NCBI GenBank assembly: GCA_009733575.1
Contig: ML769407.1
Location: 230,616 to 294,615 of the forward strand
Direction of reading: 5' to 3'
Source: Gymnopus androsaceus JB14
Taxonomy: Eukaryota; Basidiomycota; Agaricomycetes; Agaricales; Omphalotaceae
Length of the DNA: 64,000 bases
The notes under the pieces were generated by a model that worked only from the letters and a program-made list of their open reading frames with translations, did no database searches and was not told where the DNA came from. This document shows positions 10,368 through 22,310 of this stretch, in pieces. Position numbers and translations under genes: made by a program. How positions within the stretch are numbered: position 1 is the stretch's first letter; every line of letters begins with the position of its first letter.

Positions 10368-13300
10368 ATGAAGAGACAGACTCACTCAACGTCGTTTGAA
10401 TTTGTCCACCCTGGAATTCCGGGCGACGAGCTGGAAAATAACCGGATTCAGCTGGAGCACAATCTACAAAACACCGACCTTTCCTTTCGACTCTCCTCGC
10501 AGGGCGACAACGACAGCGTAGAATATCCGAGACATAATTCTGGCCCTTCGCATGCTCAGGAATTTGGCTCTTTTCTTCACCATTCTAGAGGAGAATTTGG
10601 TGACCACGCTTGGTCATATCGCACAGGCGATGACGAAGAAGGAATTAATCCGTATGGCGGAGAAACCATGTCCACTGCTGCTCATCACGCCAGTGCTCTC
10701 ACTCTCACAGCTGGCCTTGGAGGCGGCAGGGGTGCAAGAAGAGACGTCAGCTTGAGTGGGGCAGAATACGATCCTGACAGGCCCCTCGAGAATATCATTG
10801 CAGGCGTCGATAGCAGGTTCAGCATCTTTGATTTGGACCCTTCAAGGTCAAAATACTCGGCTTTTGATCCTATAGTCGTCGATAGCACTGCAGAGCTAGA
10901 CCGAATTCTCGAGTCTGGTCATGCTCCTCCCCCTGCGCTTAACCGTTCCTCTTCCTCGTCAGCCTCTTCATCTGATTCAGAAGGAGCACGCCCTAAAATC
11001 TCAGACGCCCTACGGCGTGTATCATTTTCTCCAAAACGTCCTCGAGTACATTCTCCCCATCATCGCCCATCCAATCTCCCACCACAGCCTATCTTAAATT
11101 CCACCCGCCATGCACCTTCACCTCTGGCCCGGGAAGCTTCCCTTCCAGTTGACGGCGAGCAAACTCCTAAAGCACGCCAGACAGCTACTAAACGTAACAG
11201 CACACCCTATCCAGCCCCTCAGCCTCAAGTTCGTCTCCAACCCCCTACTCCCTCCTCATCATTCAAATTTACCCAGAAAGCTCGTGGGTTGGCACGAGAA
11301 CTGGATGCACAAGTTGAACGTGCCCGCCCACCTCCACCATCACCCCAGAGTAGGAATCGAAGCATAGGTGATTCCCTATATACCAATGCCGAAACCCGCT
11401 CTGTAGTGCATGACGTTCCTCCTGCATCTGGAACTCCCGCTCCGAAGAGAACTTTTGGTCAACCAAAATTGTCCCGCTTTCCGCAGGCACATAATGCATC
11501 ATACAGTAAACTGCATTTACCTGACGTGACTGGCCTGACGAACGCAGTCGAATCGCCCGCTAAAGGAGCTCTCAATCATCACTATCCATATCAGGCCGGC
11601 AACGAACCTAGAGAGATCGAAGGTGAACCGCTTTGGCATAGTTTATGTTCACCTACTTACCTCTTTCTCCTCCAGTACGCCTTCTTAGCGCCATGAACAC
11701 CATTCAAGACAAGCTAGAGCATCTCGAAGACGAGAACAGCATCTCTCGCCGCAGAGTACGCGAACTGGAACATGAGCTCGAGATGTGCAAGAAGGAGGTT
11801 GCTAGGGAGCGAACGAGGGTGCTGCAAAAAGAGGATACGCTTTTGCAGAATCAGCGAGAGCTCGAGCGTGCTGTTGCTGACGCGAAGAGGTCTATGAAGG
11901 GCAAGGCGCGGGCAAGGGATATGAGTATGACTGGGGAAGCTGATGCTTCGATCAGATACAAGGAGGTTGTGGAGGAAAAGAAAGGTATATCATGTTGTTG
12001 CGTTTTCATGACTATGTGAACTAACCCAAGAAAATTTCACAGCCTTGGAATCTCTGATAACCACTCTTCGGTCCCATTTGACTCGTCTGACGGCCGAGCT
12101 CTCTTCTCATCAACAACTTTTGGTCGAGCTCCGTTCCCTGCGTGAATCGGATATCCGCGCATTGAAGGAGAAGAGCGCTGATATTGCTCATCTTCGGGAT
12201 GAGGTTGAGAGGCTCGCAGGTGAAGTCGAGGTATTGCGTGGTGTGGTAGAGGAAGGCCTCAAAGAGCGTAGGCTAGCGCGCGAGAACTCTCGGGTATCTG
12301 TCTCTCAAGGCGCCTCTGAGTCTATGGCTCAGCAGGAAGCTTTGGAAGAGACCGAGGAGGCAGTTGAATTGTCCAAGGTAGTTGAACAGGAAGAGGACGA
12401 GGATGAATATGAACAAGAGGAAGAAGAAGAAGAGGAAGAGGAGGAGGTTGATGATGAAGAGCCTGAACCTTTCGATCCTATGTCTATACCTGGATCCTCT
12501 CGCGATAATGTCGATGCCGCCTTCGACAGGACTGTGCGTACCGATCACGCTACCGTAGGTACATCAAGTCATCGGAACTTCTCGCGGCCCACTCGATTTA
12601 TTGACGAAGAGGAGCTGGAACGCATCGCCGCAGATGTAGAGGACAGACGCTCAGAACGTTCGGGTGCCTCTCGTTCTCACTTTGATTCAAGGGTTTTGAA
12701 CCCCTCGCGCTCAGCTTCCCCAGCCCCAGCCCCAGCGCAAAGGCGGGCTACAGTCCAAGACGTCACCGACAATCCTCATTTCGCCGAAGTAAGTAGAGCG
12801 TCCTTCTCCCGCCTTGAGCTCTGCCTCTGCTAGACTCCGACGTGCCACTGCTCAGGAAGCACACGATGGTGGACAGAATCAACCACGTCCTTCAGCACCT
12901 ACCCCTGGGCAAGCGACAACTCACAATCACAAACGATCCTCACGGCACGCTGATACTAATGCTGCCGCCGCTGTCGAGACACCATTCCCGCAGATCCGCG
13001 GTGAACGTCTCGAGAAGCTCTTCTTCAGTGCTCCCGAGCATAATCAGAAGACATGCACGGTGTGCCGTCGGCGGCGAGATGTACGTGGAGGTGCAGAGGC
13101 CCGGCCTACATCTCCCTCTTGGCTTCCAAGTCGCATCGGACAAGGATTCAACACTCGTCATCATTATCATCATGAAGAAGAGGAGGAGGAAGAGGAGGAT
13201 GAAGACGAAGGATTTGCTGAAGGTTCGGAGGAGGCCGAGCAGGAGAATCCTCGTGACCGTTTTGCGCGCGAGACGAAACGGATGGGGAAACAGAGAGATC

Positions 13301-13762
13301 CGGGTCCGCCTCTTGATACTTATGAGCGAAGGAAGAATCTCCCTCAGCAAACTGTTCTGGCTCGTGTGATTCGAGAACTCGAGGATGATTTTACGCATTA
13401 TAAGAGGTACGAACTCGTCCCGTTTGCCTTGATTCTGTAAAACTAATTTTTCCTCTATAGCGTGTATGTCGAGCTCGCGGACCAGTATAAAGATATGGAT
13501 CCGGTATCCGATGTTCCAAGGAGAAATATGCTGGCCCAGCATTTACGAGAAGTTGTTGATATTCTCGAACAAAAGGTACCGTGGTTGAAATTGTTTTGCC
13601 CTTGTTTGTTCTAATGCCCTCTCTTGAACATAGGGTGATCAAATTGCATCTTTGTACGACTTGTTGACCTTCAAAGACAAAGCCGAACCTCAACCTCGAG
13701 CTGCCCAAGCTGCCAACGCCTTGCGTGCGGCTGCGCTCAAGAGACATCCTACCTTTACCTAA
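10368..13762 (+). CDS. Cep57/Ppc89-like spindle pole body protein
   Basis: Six exons (10368-11622, 11676-11984, 12043-12788, 12856-13406, 13461-13575, 13634-13762) join without a frame break to give about 1034 residues. I chose the ATG at 10368 (MKRQTHSTSFEFVHPG) because the longer frame starting at 10170 runs back over the divergent gene. The N-terminal third is Ser/Pro-rich and probably disordered. Exons 2-3 form coiled coils (DKLEHLEDENSISRRRVREL; LRDEVERLAGEVEVL), followed by an acidic tract of about 30 residues. The C-terminus has FPQIRGERLEKLFFSAPEHN with a CTVCRRRR motif, then VYVELADQYKDMDP ... RNMLAQHLREVVDILEQKGD. These are the hallmarks of the Cep57 microtubule-binding domain found in fungal Ppc89-type proteins that anchor the spindle pole body. 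Role by homology; no experimental inference. Confidence 0.86.
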
Positions 13763-14765
13763 TTATTGGTCGGTTAAATTTCCGTCCTGCGACATCTGAA
13801 TCAAAGAGTATTATTTATGCATTTCTTTTTTCAGCTTTCGAGCGTTTTTTGACATTCCTATTTACCTTCAGTCTTTCTATCCATTTCAACTTGGGGTTTT
13901 TTTGAGTTACCTCCTCCCTTGATTTCTTTAACATGTACATCCACATACTTATCATTGTAACTCGGACGATGAAGCAATCTTGTAAGTACTTATCTATCGC
14001 ATCCACTCAATCATAGATTATTTTTTGGATCTCTTGTGGTCGTAAAGGTTCAAGTGAGTATATCCACATACTTATCATTGTAACTCGGACGATGAAGCAA
14101 TCTTGTAAGTACTTATCTATCGCATCCACTCAATCATAGATTATTTTTTGGATCTCTTGTGGGTCGTAAAGGTTCAAGTGAGTATAAAGGAATAGATAAA
14201 ATTACTACAAGAATACAGCAGCGATAGCGATTAATGCGATATGAACGATAAGTTGAAAAAAATGAAGAGGCGTTATTTAAAATGAGAATTCCAAACGCAA
14301 AAAGACAGTAAAATAGACACTGGGATGGTAAAGACAAAAAATCGTGATGCGTATATCGGAAGATATGAGTGGGACATGTATATAGCGGAAACCAGTTTCA
14401 TCAGGAGGAAGCTCAAAGAGGTAAAGCATGGGATGATCATGAAGGAGTACGAGTCTTCATTACACTTCTTTCCAACCCGTCCACTCCCTAAGTTGTCCTA
14501 TAAACCAAGTTTCCTTACTCCATATTTCTCCGCAGTAAAATGTACGGTTTGCATTAATAATTAAAGACGCAGGCATGGACGTCCTCCGTAGCATGTGGAA
14601 AAAAGGAGCGGGAAAAGGATTGCATACCGACCCGACCAAAACTTCCCTCCTGAGCTTCGTCTTATGTTCCGCGCTGAACGTTCTTCCTCCTTCCTCTCCC
14701 ACCTCTCGGAGGGGGGCCCACATAACGTTGATCATCCTCCTGCCCTTTGGCGGATCCATTCGCGA
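13763..14765. other. Shared 3' region of convergent Cep57-like and YPD1 genes
   Basis: Contains the 3' UTRs of two convergent genes and a tandem duplication (separate entry). The short ORFs at 14460-14850 overlap the end of YPD1 and look like shadows. Confidence 0.5.
13939..14185. repeat. Tandem duplication, two 123 bp units
   Basis: The block starting ATCCACATACTTATCATTG at 13939 is repeated nearly exactly from 14062. The period is 123 bp, with a single inserted G in the second copy (GTGGTCG versus GTGGGTCG). It lies in the 3' flank of the Cep57-like gene. The near-identity implies a very recent event. Confidence 0.9.
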
Positions 14766-15512
14766 TCATTCGCTAGGCCCCTTATCACTTTGTTCCTTAT
14801 ACCAATTTTTCATCCACTTTTCCGCGACGGAGTACTCGACCTTGACCTGAGCTATTAACTGGGTGATCAAGTCCAGCGCCTGCTTGTCGTTGAGATCGAT
14901 GCCCTTCTCCTCATCTCGCAGCTGTCCATATCGCTGTATCTTCTCGCATGAGCTCTGGACATGGGTTATGCCGAGGGTAGCGGAGGAGCCTTTGAGAAAA
15001 TGACCAAGATCGGAAAGCTTTACAAGGTCCTTCTCGGTTCTATGGAAAGGGTCGTTTAGCAGGAAGTGAGAGAAAAGATGGATCATTAGAACTGACAATG
15101 CTGCGTCCATATCATCGAACGTTTGTGCTGCCTGTGTATAGTACTCTTCCACCATTTCTCGCGAAAAGTCATGAGTGTCATCGTCATCGAGTTCGAGAAT
15201 TTGGTTGAAGATGTCCATATTGATTATTTCGTCAGTCGAAGCCTATTGTAGATTGAGTCAGAACAAAAAGACCTGTTCATAGAATGATTAAGGACAAACT
15301 TCTGGCTCGACTTGTCCATTCGGTCTTGTAGAGGAAGATGGATTTGGTGGGGAAGAGGGTTTGGCAGTGGTAGGGGATGGAGGGGCTTTTTCCTTGGTCG
15401 TATCTTTAGCATCAGCTACAGATGTCTTTGCTGAAGATGAAGGAGGTTCCGGTTTGAGTGTCTCAGTCGATGTCGATGTTGTCGTCGGTACGGATTTATC
15501 GCCTAGAGACAT
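14766..15512 (-). CDS. YPD1: Histidine phosphotransfer protein Ypd1
   Basis: Three exons (15512-15300, 15242-15097, 15039-14766) give about 210 residues. Residues 1-75 are a Ser/Thr/Pro-rich extension (MSLGDKSVPTTTSTSTETLK) longer than in yeast. The HPt four-helix domain follows: MDIFNQILELDDDDTHDFS, YYTQAAQTFDDMDAAL, then LSDLGHFLKGSSATLG, in which the His of GHFLKGS is the phospho-accepting residue. The second intron (58 bp) could be read through in frame, but removing it restores the usual spacing between DMDAAL and KDLVKLSDLGHF. Ypd1 relays phosphate from a hybrid sensor kinase to response regulators (Ssk1/Skn7 types) upstream of the HOG MAP-kinase pathway. It is usually single-copy and essential in fungi. 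Confidence 0.93.
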
Positions 15513-18456
15513 TCTAGTGGAAAGAAAACTAGAGAGCCGGAATGAAAGGCTACTGCAGTCGGTTCGGAAAAGGGTTGGTGAAGGTGATAATCAGAACCGG
15601 ACGCTGCCGTTTCGTTCTCAATCAAAGTCAGATTGTGACCGAATTTGTGACGGAAATGACATCATTTTTGTTTTTCTCAGACCTCATGAATGTAGAAGAA
15701 TTTGGATTTTGAGTACTTAGAGGTCATGGACACATTATCCATTTAAGGCCATACATTCACAGGCGACCTCCGAAAAGTTTGGAGGCGTTCGATTTCCTAT
15801 CCTCTTACTACCCATAAAGGAAGGACGGACTTGTGCAAGTAAGTACGCGGACCGGGAACACGTTCTCAGGACCTTGGCGCGTGCCATCCTTCCACGCGCA
15901 ATGCCGCAAAAAGTTCCGATTTACGTGTAACGGAACCTATGAAGCAGCTTTAGTAGTACAGAATTGGTACAGAGAGCCTGAGGATGAGATGGTATCATTC
16001 ACCGCTGAAAGGTGTTGAAGTTGAGCTGAAGAATTCAAGCTTCAAGCATCGACATAGGTCGAATTCTAGCTGGACCCCTGGATCCGGCGGCCCAATGGTT
16101 CACAAAAAATAGAACTACGCCGATGGGGACCAGGCCACAAAGAAAATTCAACCCAACCGGAGATAAGTGTCTTGAACGTTTAATGTGAACTAACCCGACG
16201 GACATGACCTATACGCCCAAATACAACGATCAGCTTCATTCAAGTTAATAGTCACAAAAAACGACAAGAAGGACTTCGAAGGCGTTGTCTCGAGCGCTGA
16301 ATCATGGATGTACAGCCAAAAGATCTAGACATATGTAGAAAATTCGAACATATCGATAAAAGTCCAGCCTTTTCGAGGAAAAGGGAATGGAGTACTCCAC
16401 TCACGATAAAATCGCAATTCCGATCTAAGTTCGGGATACAGGTCTGACAATTTCAGAATCGCCCACAAAATATCTTCGTAAGGTCGCGGACCTTGAAGAA
16501 CTCAGGAGGGGGTAGTGGGCAGCCAATTGGGTCGCGCTATGGGTGATTAAATGCCTCATAAGATTACGAGGTTTAAGAATTACAACCTTCAGCAGCGTGA
16601 TAATCCCACTTGAGGCGCAAAAACATAACGAGTTGAACAGCAACAGAGGTTCGATTCCGCACACGGGAGTTAAACGGATAAATAATGAACATTCCTGGGA
16701 GCACTAGTAAAGATGGTGGATCTGATTTGGGGGTCGGAAACAATAAAGGAAGCATCATTATACTTCAAGGACAAGTTGCGGTACATGAATCCCATTCGTG
16801 TCGAAATTTCCGTGAATCTTCGATTGCAGTCGGCAAATTTTGTATGTGAAAGGCCCAAAAGCCCGAGATTGAGCATGCTTCAGAAGAAGCGAAAAGAGGG
16901 TGAACCGCCGTGAAAGTACTAGCAGGGCCTAGCAAGGGCCTAGGGCAAATACTATACCAATGAGCCAATGACTTGGGTGGGGTTCAGAGTCTTCTTCAAG
17001 CTTGAGTCTTCGACCGCCGACACAGTTTGTGAATCCACAACCAAACTCCGCGAACTTGGTGGTTAAAGATCAAAAGACGTATTGATGTCAGCGTTATTGA
17101 ACGCGCCTGTGGCGTGGGAGTACTGGCCCTATTTTCTTCTTGAATTTGGCAATTTACAGCTATTCCAGAAGACCAAGGCCACTTCAAAAATTCGTTTAAC
17201 ACAGCTCCTTATTTATTTGCTACGCCGTTCAGTTCATCCGCCCCCAAGCCCTAACAGTATTGAATTTCTTGCGAAATTGCGAAGTGGCCTAGGTTTTCTG
17301 GAATAGCTGTAAAGCGATTTAGCCACTGTAACAGTCCCCGAGAAAGTATGCACCTGAGATGACTGCCAACATCGAATTCTCGAGAGTTAATTTAACGGTC
17401 CTTCAAGACTCGTCAAGGTTCACGTACGATAGCTTGTGCTCCCTCAACTCAGCGGTTTAGCTTGGCGGCTTTTACAGGATTACACACTACCATCGTCAGG
17501 ACAGACCACCTATCAAATATACGCAGGTGCTCCGCTTATAGCGACAAAGTCTCCATAAATCCTTGGAACGGGGTTCTCTTTTTTCATTCTGGGATTCGAG
17601 AATCGAGGCCAAGGAGGTGTCATTTTACACATAATTTAGCTTATCGTTAAAGTGCCGAATCGATATGCGTTCAACGTTGAATATTTGTACATAGACATCT
17701 ACTAAGTTGCACCTCGATGTGATTCACGCTCGCCACTACTAGTGACTTGCATAATATATGTAAGAGCGTCAAATCGCTAGAGATGAGTTTCCCAATGCCA
17801 ACTCGAATCTTCGTGAATTGACGTTATATCCGAATTCTTCTCCTACTTACATGTCAAAGAGATTGCACCGATGATATAGGAAAAGGTATTTCAGTGGGAG
17901 AAAGGCGACACATGTGTAAAGCTGCATAAAGAATGGGTGAGGATGAATTGCAAATCAGTGTGAGACTCTGAAAGGGACGATCAAGTAAAAGTAATGTTCT
18001 GGAGTATCATAACGACACTGAGTTTCAAAAAAGTGATCCCCGGTTCAAAACTTACCGGGTTCAACGTAGTTGAATAGGATGGATCGCCTGTGTAGCTGAC
18101 ATTCGTAGTCAGTCGTAGTTCTGCTACTAGCTGAGTACGATACCCTCAGAACCCTCCTATCGAGATATTCGACCTCCAGTAGCCTATCTGTGACATTACA
18201 AAAAAAGAAACGTGCACGCAAGTTCGAGGGCTATAATCTCAGTTACTGTTTAGGACTCCATAATATATTATAACAGCTGTTCAAATTAAGAAAGCAAAAA
18301 AAACAGAAAACGGGAACGAAAGGAATTTCACTGAGCTAGTACGAAAACAAATCGATCCCAACTTCTAATTTCCTTGTACCTTGTATGTATTCCCTTGTCT
18401 CGCGATATTGATTAATAGCGTCGGGTGTAGTAGCTCCATCCCCGAAGACCATCCGA
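15513..18456. other. 2.9 kb without a recognisable gene
   Basis: Between YPD1 and the 2-oxoglutarate dehydrogenase gene. ORFs are at most about 75 codons (apart from one overlapping the YPD1 5' end) and resemble no family I know. The notable structure is an inverted repeat at 17149-17315. The leftmost 200-300 bp is presumably the YPD1 promoter. Confidence 0.5.
17149..17315. repeat. Imperfect inverted repeat, about 36 bp arms, 95 bp spacer
   Basis: The left arm (17149-17185) contains TTTACAGCTATTCCAGAA and GGCCACTTC. The right arm (17281-17315) reads, as reverse complement, GCTTTACAGCTATTCCAGAA then AACCTAGGCCACTTC. About 31 of 36 positions pair. Weaker similarity continues into the spacer (AATTCG versus AATTTCG). 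It could be a hairpin-forming remnant of a small inverted-repeat element; no target-site duplication was identified. Confidence 0.8.
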
Positions 18457-21400
18457 TCATGACGAAAGGTCAAAAGCAGCGTCGAGGAACATTTCAATTT
18501 CCTTCTTGTGTTGTGCCTATAGAAGAAAAAAAAAGAAAACATTAGCATAAGCTCAACGGAGAAAGGAGCAAACCAACCTTGGATCCAGTAGCGACTGAAC
18601 TCGTAGGACCCTTCCAGCATATCTCGGGTATTTGCCCTTGTGGTGCTCAGTCTGTTGCGCAGCGGTGTAGATACGAGGTCCGACGTAGCTCCATGCACCG
18701 TTGTTCAAGGGTTCTTCCTGGCACCAAAGTAGTCCGGCATTGGGGTACTTGTCCAAATGGGGTGTAATCTACATTTTTGGTTGGCACTCGAAATGTTGTT
18801 CATGGAAAGAAGGATTACACATACCATATCGTAGGGGAAAGGTGAGATTTGTTCTACCCTGCTGATCGCGATATTGTTGATACCCCTCTCTTCTCTAGCA
18901 GCGATGAGAGTTTGGTAAACTTGACCTGTTGAGGTGTCAGCAAAAGGGAATCTGTTAGTAATACGTCTACTGACCAGAACACAAGACATGTTTCTTGATA
19001 TCCTCGGGAGCAGCCAAGCCTTCGGGGTGAGCTTCAGGTAGGTATCTCTGAAAATGACTCTCCCCGACCATCTCGGAAAGATCAGAACGAGCTTTAGGGT
19101 GACGGAGAAGATTCTTTGAAAAGAAGATGATGAGGGGCTTGCGGAAGTCGCGGTGGATTTGACGACGAAGGACGTGGAACTGCGACAAGAATTAGTAAAC
19201 AAACATAGAATGAACGAAGAAAAAACGACTCACGTAGTTGGCCGGGGTAGTGGGGTAAACAACCTGCATATTACAGTCCTGGTGTTGCCTCTCAATCTTT
19301 TCCTGGCTGGGGAACACATTTGGATGATCATCACAAAGCTGCAAGAATCTCTCAATTCTTGCACTAGAGTGCTCAGGACCCTGTCCATCATATCCATGAG
19401 GCAGACTCATGACAAGCCCAGACCTCTGCAACCACTTTCTCTCTCCACTCGCAATAAACTGATCAATAATACACTGCGCGTTATTGGCAAAGTCACCAAA
19501 CTGAGCTTCCCAGACGGTCAAGCTGTCAGGCGAGACGAGGGAGTATCCAAGTTCGAAACCGAGTGTACCGAATTCAGACAAGGAAGAGTTGCATACAATG
19601 AACCGAGCTTGGGAAGAACCGAGGTCGTTGAGTGGGACGTATTGTTTTTCGTTTTCCTGGTCGTGGAGGACGGCGTGGCGCTGAGAGAATGTACCACGCT
19701 CGACATCCTGGCCAGATAGGCGAACGTGGATGTTTTCGAGGGCAAGCGAACCAAATGCGAGGGCTTCAGCGGTAGACCAGTCGATGTTCTTTCCTTCTTC
19801 GATAGTTTTGCCACGAGTCTGGAGGATACGGCCGAGGTTACGGTGGACGTTGAAACCGGTAGGGTGGGTCGAGATAGCACGACCAATACGTTTAAGGGTT
19901 TCTTCATCTGAACCGGTAGCACGGGTCGGGAGAGTCTGGTCAGCAAGCTGCTTGGGTGAGGGGAAACCCTGCCAAGAAGCGGAAAGCCATTCCTTTGACG
20001 TAGGTACATAGTCCTTCGCACCGGCAGCAGCCTTCTCGAGCATGCCCCAGACCCATTTCTTGTGTTCTTCAATGTCCTTTTCGGTGAAAGTACCCCTTCC
20101 GACAAGGAATTTGGAATACTGAGTAAGCGCAGTAGGCTGTTTCTCGATAGCCTTATACATCCTGGGTTGGGTGAACATCGGTTGATCCGTCTCGTTGTGT
20201 CCATAACGTCTGTAGCAAACAATATCGAGGACGACGTCCTTCTTGTATTTGGCCCTGTAGTCAGCGGCGAGCTGACACACGAATGTCACAGCCTCGACGT
20301 TGTCGCCGTTGACGTGAAAAATGGGAGCGTCGATGGATTTGGCAATGTCCGAGGGGTAAGGAGTAGACCGAGCGAAACGAGGGTCGGTGGTGAAACCGAC
20401 CTGGTTGTTGACGATGAGATGAATGGTTCCCCCAGTGCCGTAGTTGGGAAGGTTGTGCATGCCCATAGTCTCGTAAACGATACCCTGACCGGCAAATGCA
20501 GCATCACCATGGAGCAAGACACCCATAGCCTTGTCGTGCGTCTTTTCGTCGCGCTCAAAGTGCTGAATAGCACGGGTCTTTCCGAGGACTACCGGGTCTT
20601 CAGCTTCGAGATGGGATGGATTTGCGACAAGGGAGAGGGCAACCTTCTTTCCGGAAGGAGTAGGACGAATGTAGTTGGCACCGAGATGGTACTTGACGTC
20701 TCCAGCAGGTTCATCACCTTCTGCACCGCTGAATTCATTCAGGATGGCTTCGATGGGTTTCCTAATAACGTTGGCGAGAACGTTAAGACGTCCTCGATGG
20801 GGCATACCCATAGTGATATTCGAGACACCGTGTTCGACGGAACGGTCGATGAGGGCCTTCATACCGGGAATAAGAGCTTCACAACCCTCGAGACCGAAAC
20901 GCTTTTCATTCGGGTACTTGGCAGCGATGAATTTTTCAAAGGATTCGGACCAGATGAGACGGTCAAGGATCATGCGTTTTTCGTCAACAGTGTAGTTCCA
21001 TGGTTTGGGAATTTCAACACGTTCACGGATCCAGTCGCATTGGTCTTTGTCGGGAATATGGATGTACTGGATACCAACGGCACCACCTGTAAACATATGA
21101 GAAAAAAAGCGCGAAAACAGTGTATTGGATACTCACAATAGATACGTCTGCATAATTTGATGATTTCACCCAACTTCATCGTTTTTTGGTCTTCTGTAGC
21201 GAAATGAGGAAGGATGCCGGGACCAAGAGTAATATCCTTGTCCAAGTCGCGATCGTTGAAGCCATACCGGCTAAGCTCGAGTTCCGGAGGCTGAATGCTG
21301 GCGAGGTCAGCGTCAAGGATTCCGAGAGGGTCGAGCTCGGCGACGTGATGGCCTCGCACTTGGTAAGCACGAACGAGAAGTTGAACCTGCGGAAGAAAAC

Positions 21401-21800
21401 GGAAGTGAGCTATTTAAGCTAGCCTAGTCATTTGTACACTTGCCTTCAAATGGTCATCGAGTTCGCCACCACCTCCGCTGGCATGCAAAGCCGGAGCGCC
21501 ATCGGTTGGAGGCGCAACGAGACTAGGCGGAGGCTTAAAGGCTTCGGAGCTAGGCAAACCCTTGTCCAATCCCCTGAAATACGCATCCCAAGAAGCATGT
21601 ACAGAGCTGGGGTCCTGCCTCCAATGTCTGTACATTTCTTCTGCGTAATAAGTGTTGGTTCCATTTGCGAAAATATCGTTAGGTGAAGGCGGATTAGCAG
21701 CAGGAGTTGCCAGGTCACGTCGGTGAGGATTCGCAGATTGCTGGGCCCTGGCTGCAACACCGGCTGCCCTGGGCAGTCGCAGAGCTTGCCTGGACAACAT
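18457..21800 (-). CDS. KGD1: 2-oxoglutarate dehydrogenase E1 component (frame broken near C-terminus)
   Basis: Seven exons: 21800-21444, 21386-21137, 21086-19234, 19179-18975, 18925-18835, 18778-18578 and 18516-18457. The N-terminal presequence ([20 protein letters not shown]) targets mitochondria. Conserved blocks follow: [73 protein letters not shown] and [12 protein letters not shown] (thiamine-diphosphate/Mg site), then [20 protein letters not shown] and [16 protein letters not shown]. The enzyme is E1 of the TCA-cycle complex converting 2-oxoglutarate to succinyl-CoA. In exon 6 the frame is perfect to [12 protein letters not shown], but the expected [10 protein letters not shown] is encoded one frame over, so one base appears missing at about 18607-18613. 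Unless it is a consensus error, the last 40 residues are replaced and translation runs to 18336. Intron 1 seems to use a GC donor. Confidence 0.95.
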
Positions 21801-22208
21801 TTCGGGAAAGAAAAGAAAAGAAAATTAGACGTAGACTGAGCTACGTTATGATGGTGGTCGCTGATCAAGAAGAGCAAAGTACACGGGCGCTAAAGGAGTC
21901 CGATTATATCCGAACGTTCAATGCGCACAGGTGCGATATCTAGCAGAAAACGATAAATGTGTATATTATTGCCAAACCTTTAGGTTTGCCTCTTACACAA
22001 ATGTAGTTACGGAAGGAACCAGCACATTCCTTTTTGGGACAAGCATATCCTTTTGGAGTAACTTACCTATAGCTCACAGAATTCACAAAAAGGTTCGGCC
22101 CTACCCCAGTCATCTTATAATACACATATACTGTACGCATATACAGATTATTATACGTTTGACCTGAGGACGAAAAAAAACCATCTCCCTCTTTTCTCAA
22201 TCAGAAAC
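21801..22208. promoter_or_regulatory. KGD1 upstream region
   Basis: About 400 bp between the KGD1 start and the tRNA-Pro gene. No gene seen; presumably the KGD1 promoter and 5' UTR. The AT-rich 22110-22170 segment follows the 3' end of the tRNA, whose strand also points this way, with a T-run on the minus strand near 22175-22185 that could terminate Pol III. Confidence 0.5.
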
Positions 22209-22310
22209 GGGCCTGACCGGGAATTGAACCCGGGACCTCGTCGATGAGGATAAACATGAACAAAGAATCAGATACCCTAACAACGAATCATACTCCTAGA
22301 CCATCAGGCC
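22209..22310 (-). tRNA. tRNA-Pro(AGG) with intron
   Basis: On the minus strand the acceptor 5' GGCCTGA pairs exactly with 3' TCAGGCC, followed by discriminator C. TGGTCTAG is the start of the D arm. The anticodon stem TCGTTG pairs with CGACGA around loop TTAGGG-T, giving anticodon AGG. An intron of about 30 nt (TATCTGATTC ... ATCCTCA) sits one base 3' of the anticodon, the canonical place. The T arm is CCGGGTTCAATTCCCGG. D-arm, anticodon and T-arm features agree with eukaryotic tRNA-Pro. A T-run on the minus strand about 25 bp downstream fits a Pol III terminator. Confidence 0.85.

Noticed and set aside
12940..13542. 200-codon minus-strand ORF
   Set aside because: It is the antisense of Cep57-like exons 4-5. 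The Leu/Phe-rich composition comes from reading the acidic tract backwards.
20062..21141. 359-codon plus-strand ORF
   Set aside because: It is the antisense shadow of KGD1 exon 3, kept open by that gene's codon bias. KGD1's frame is strongly conserved.
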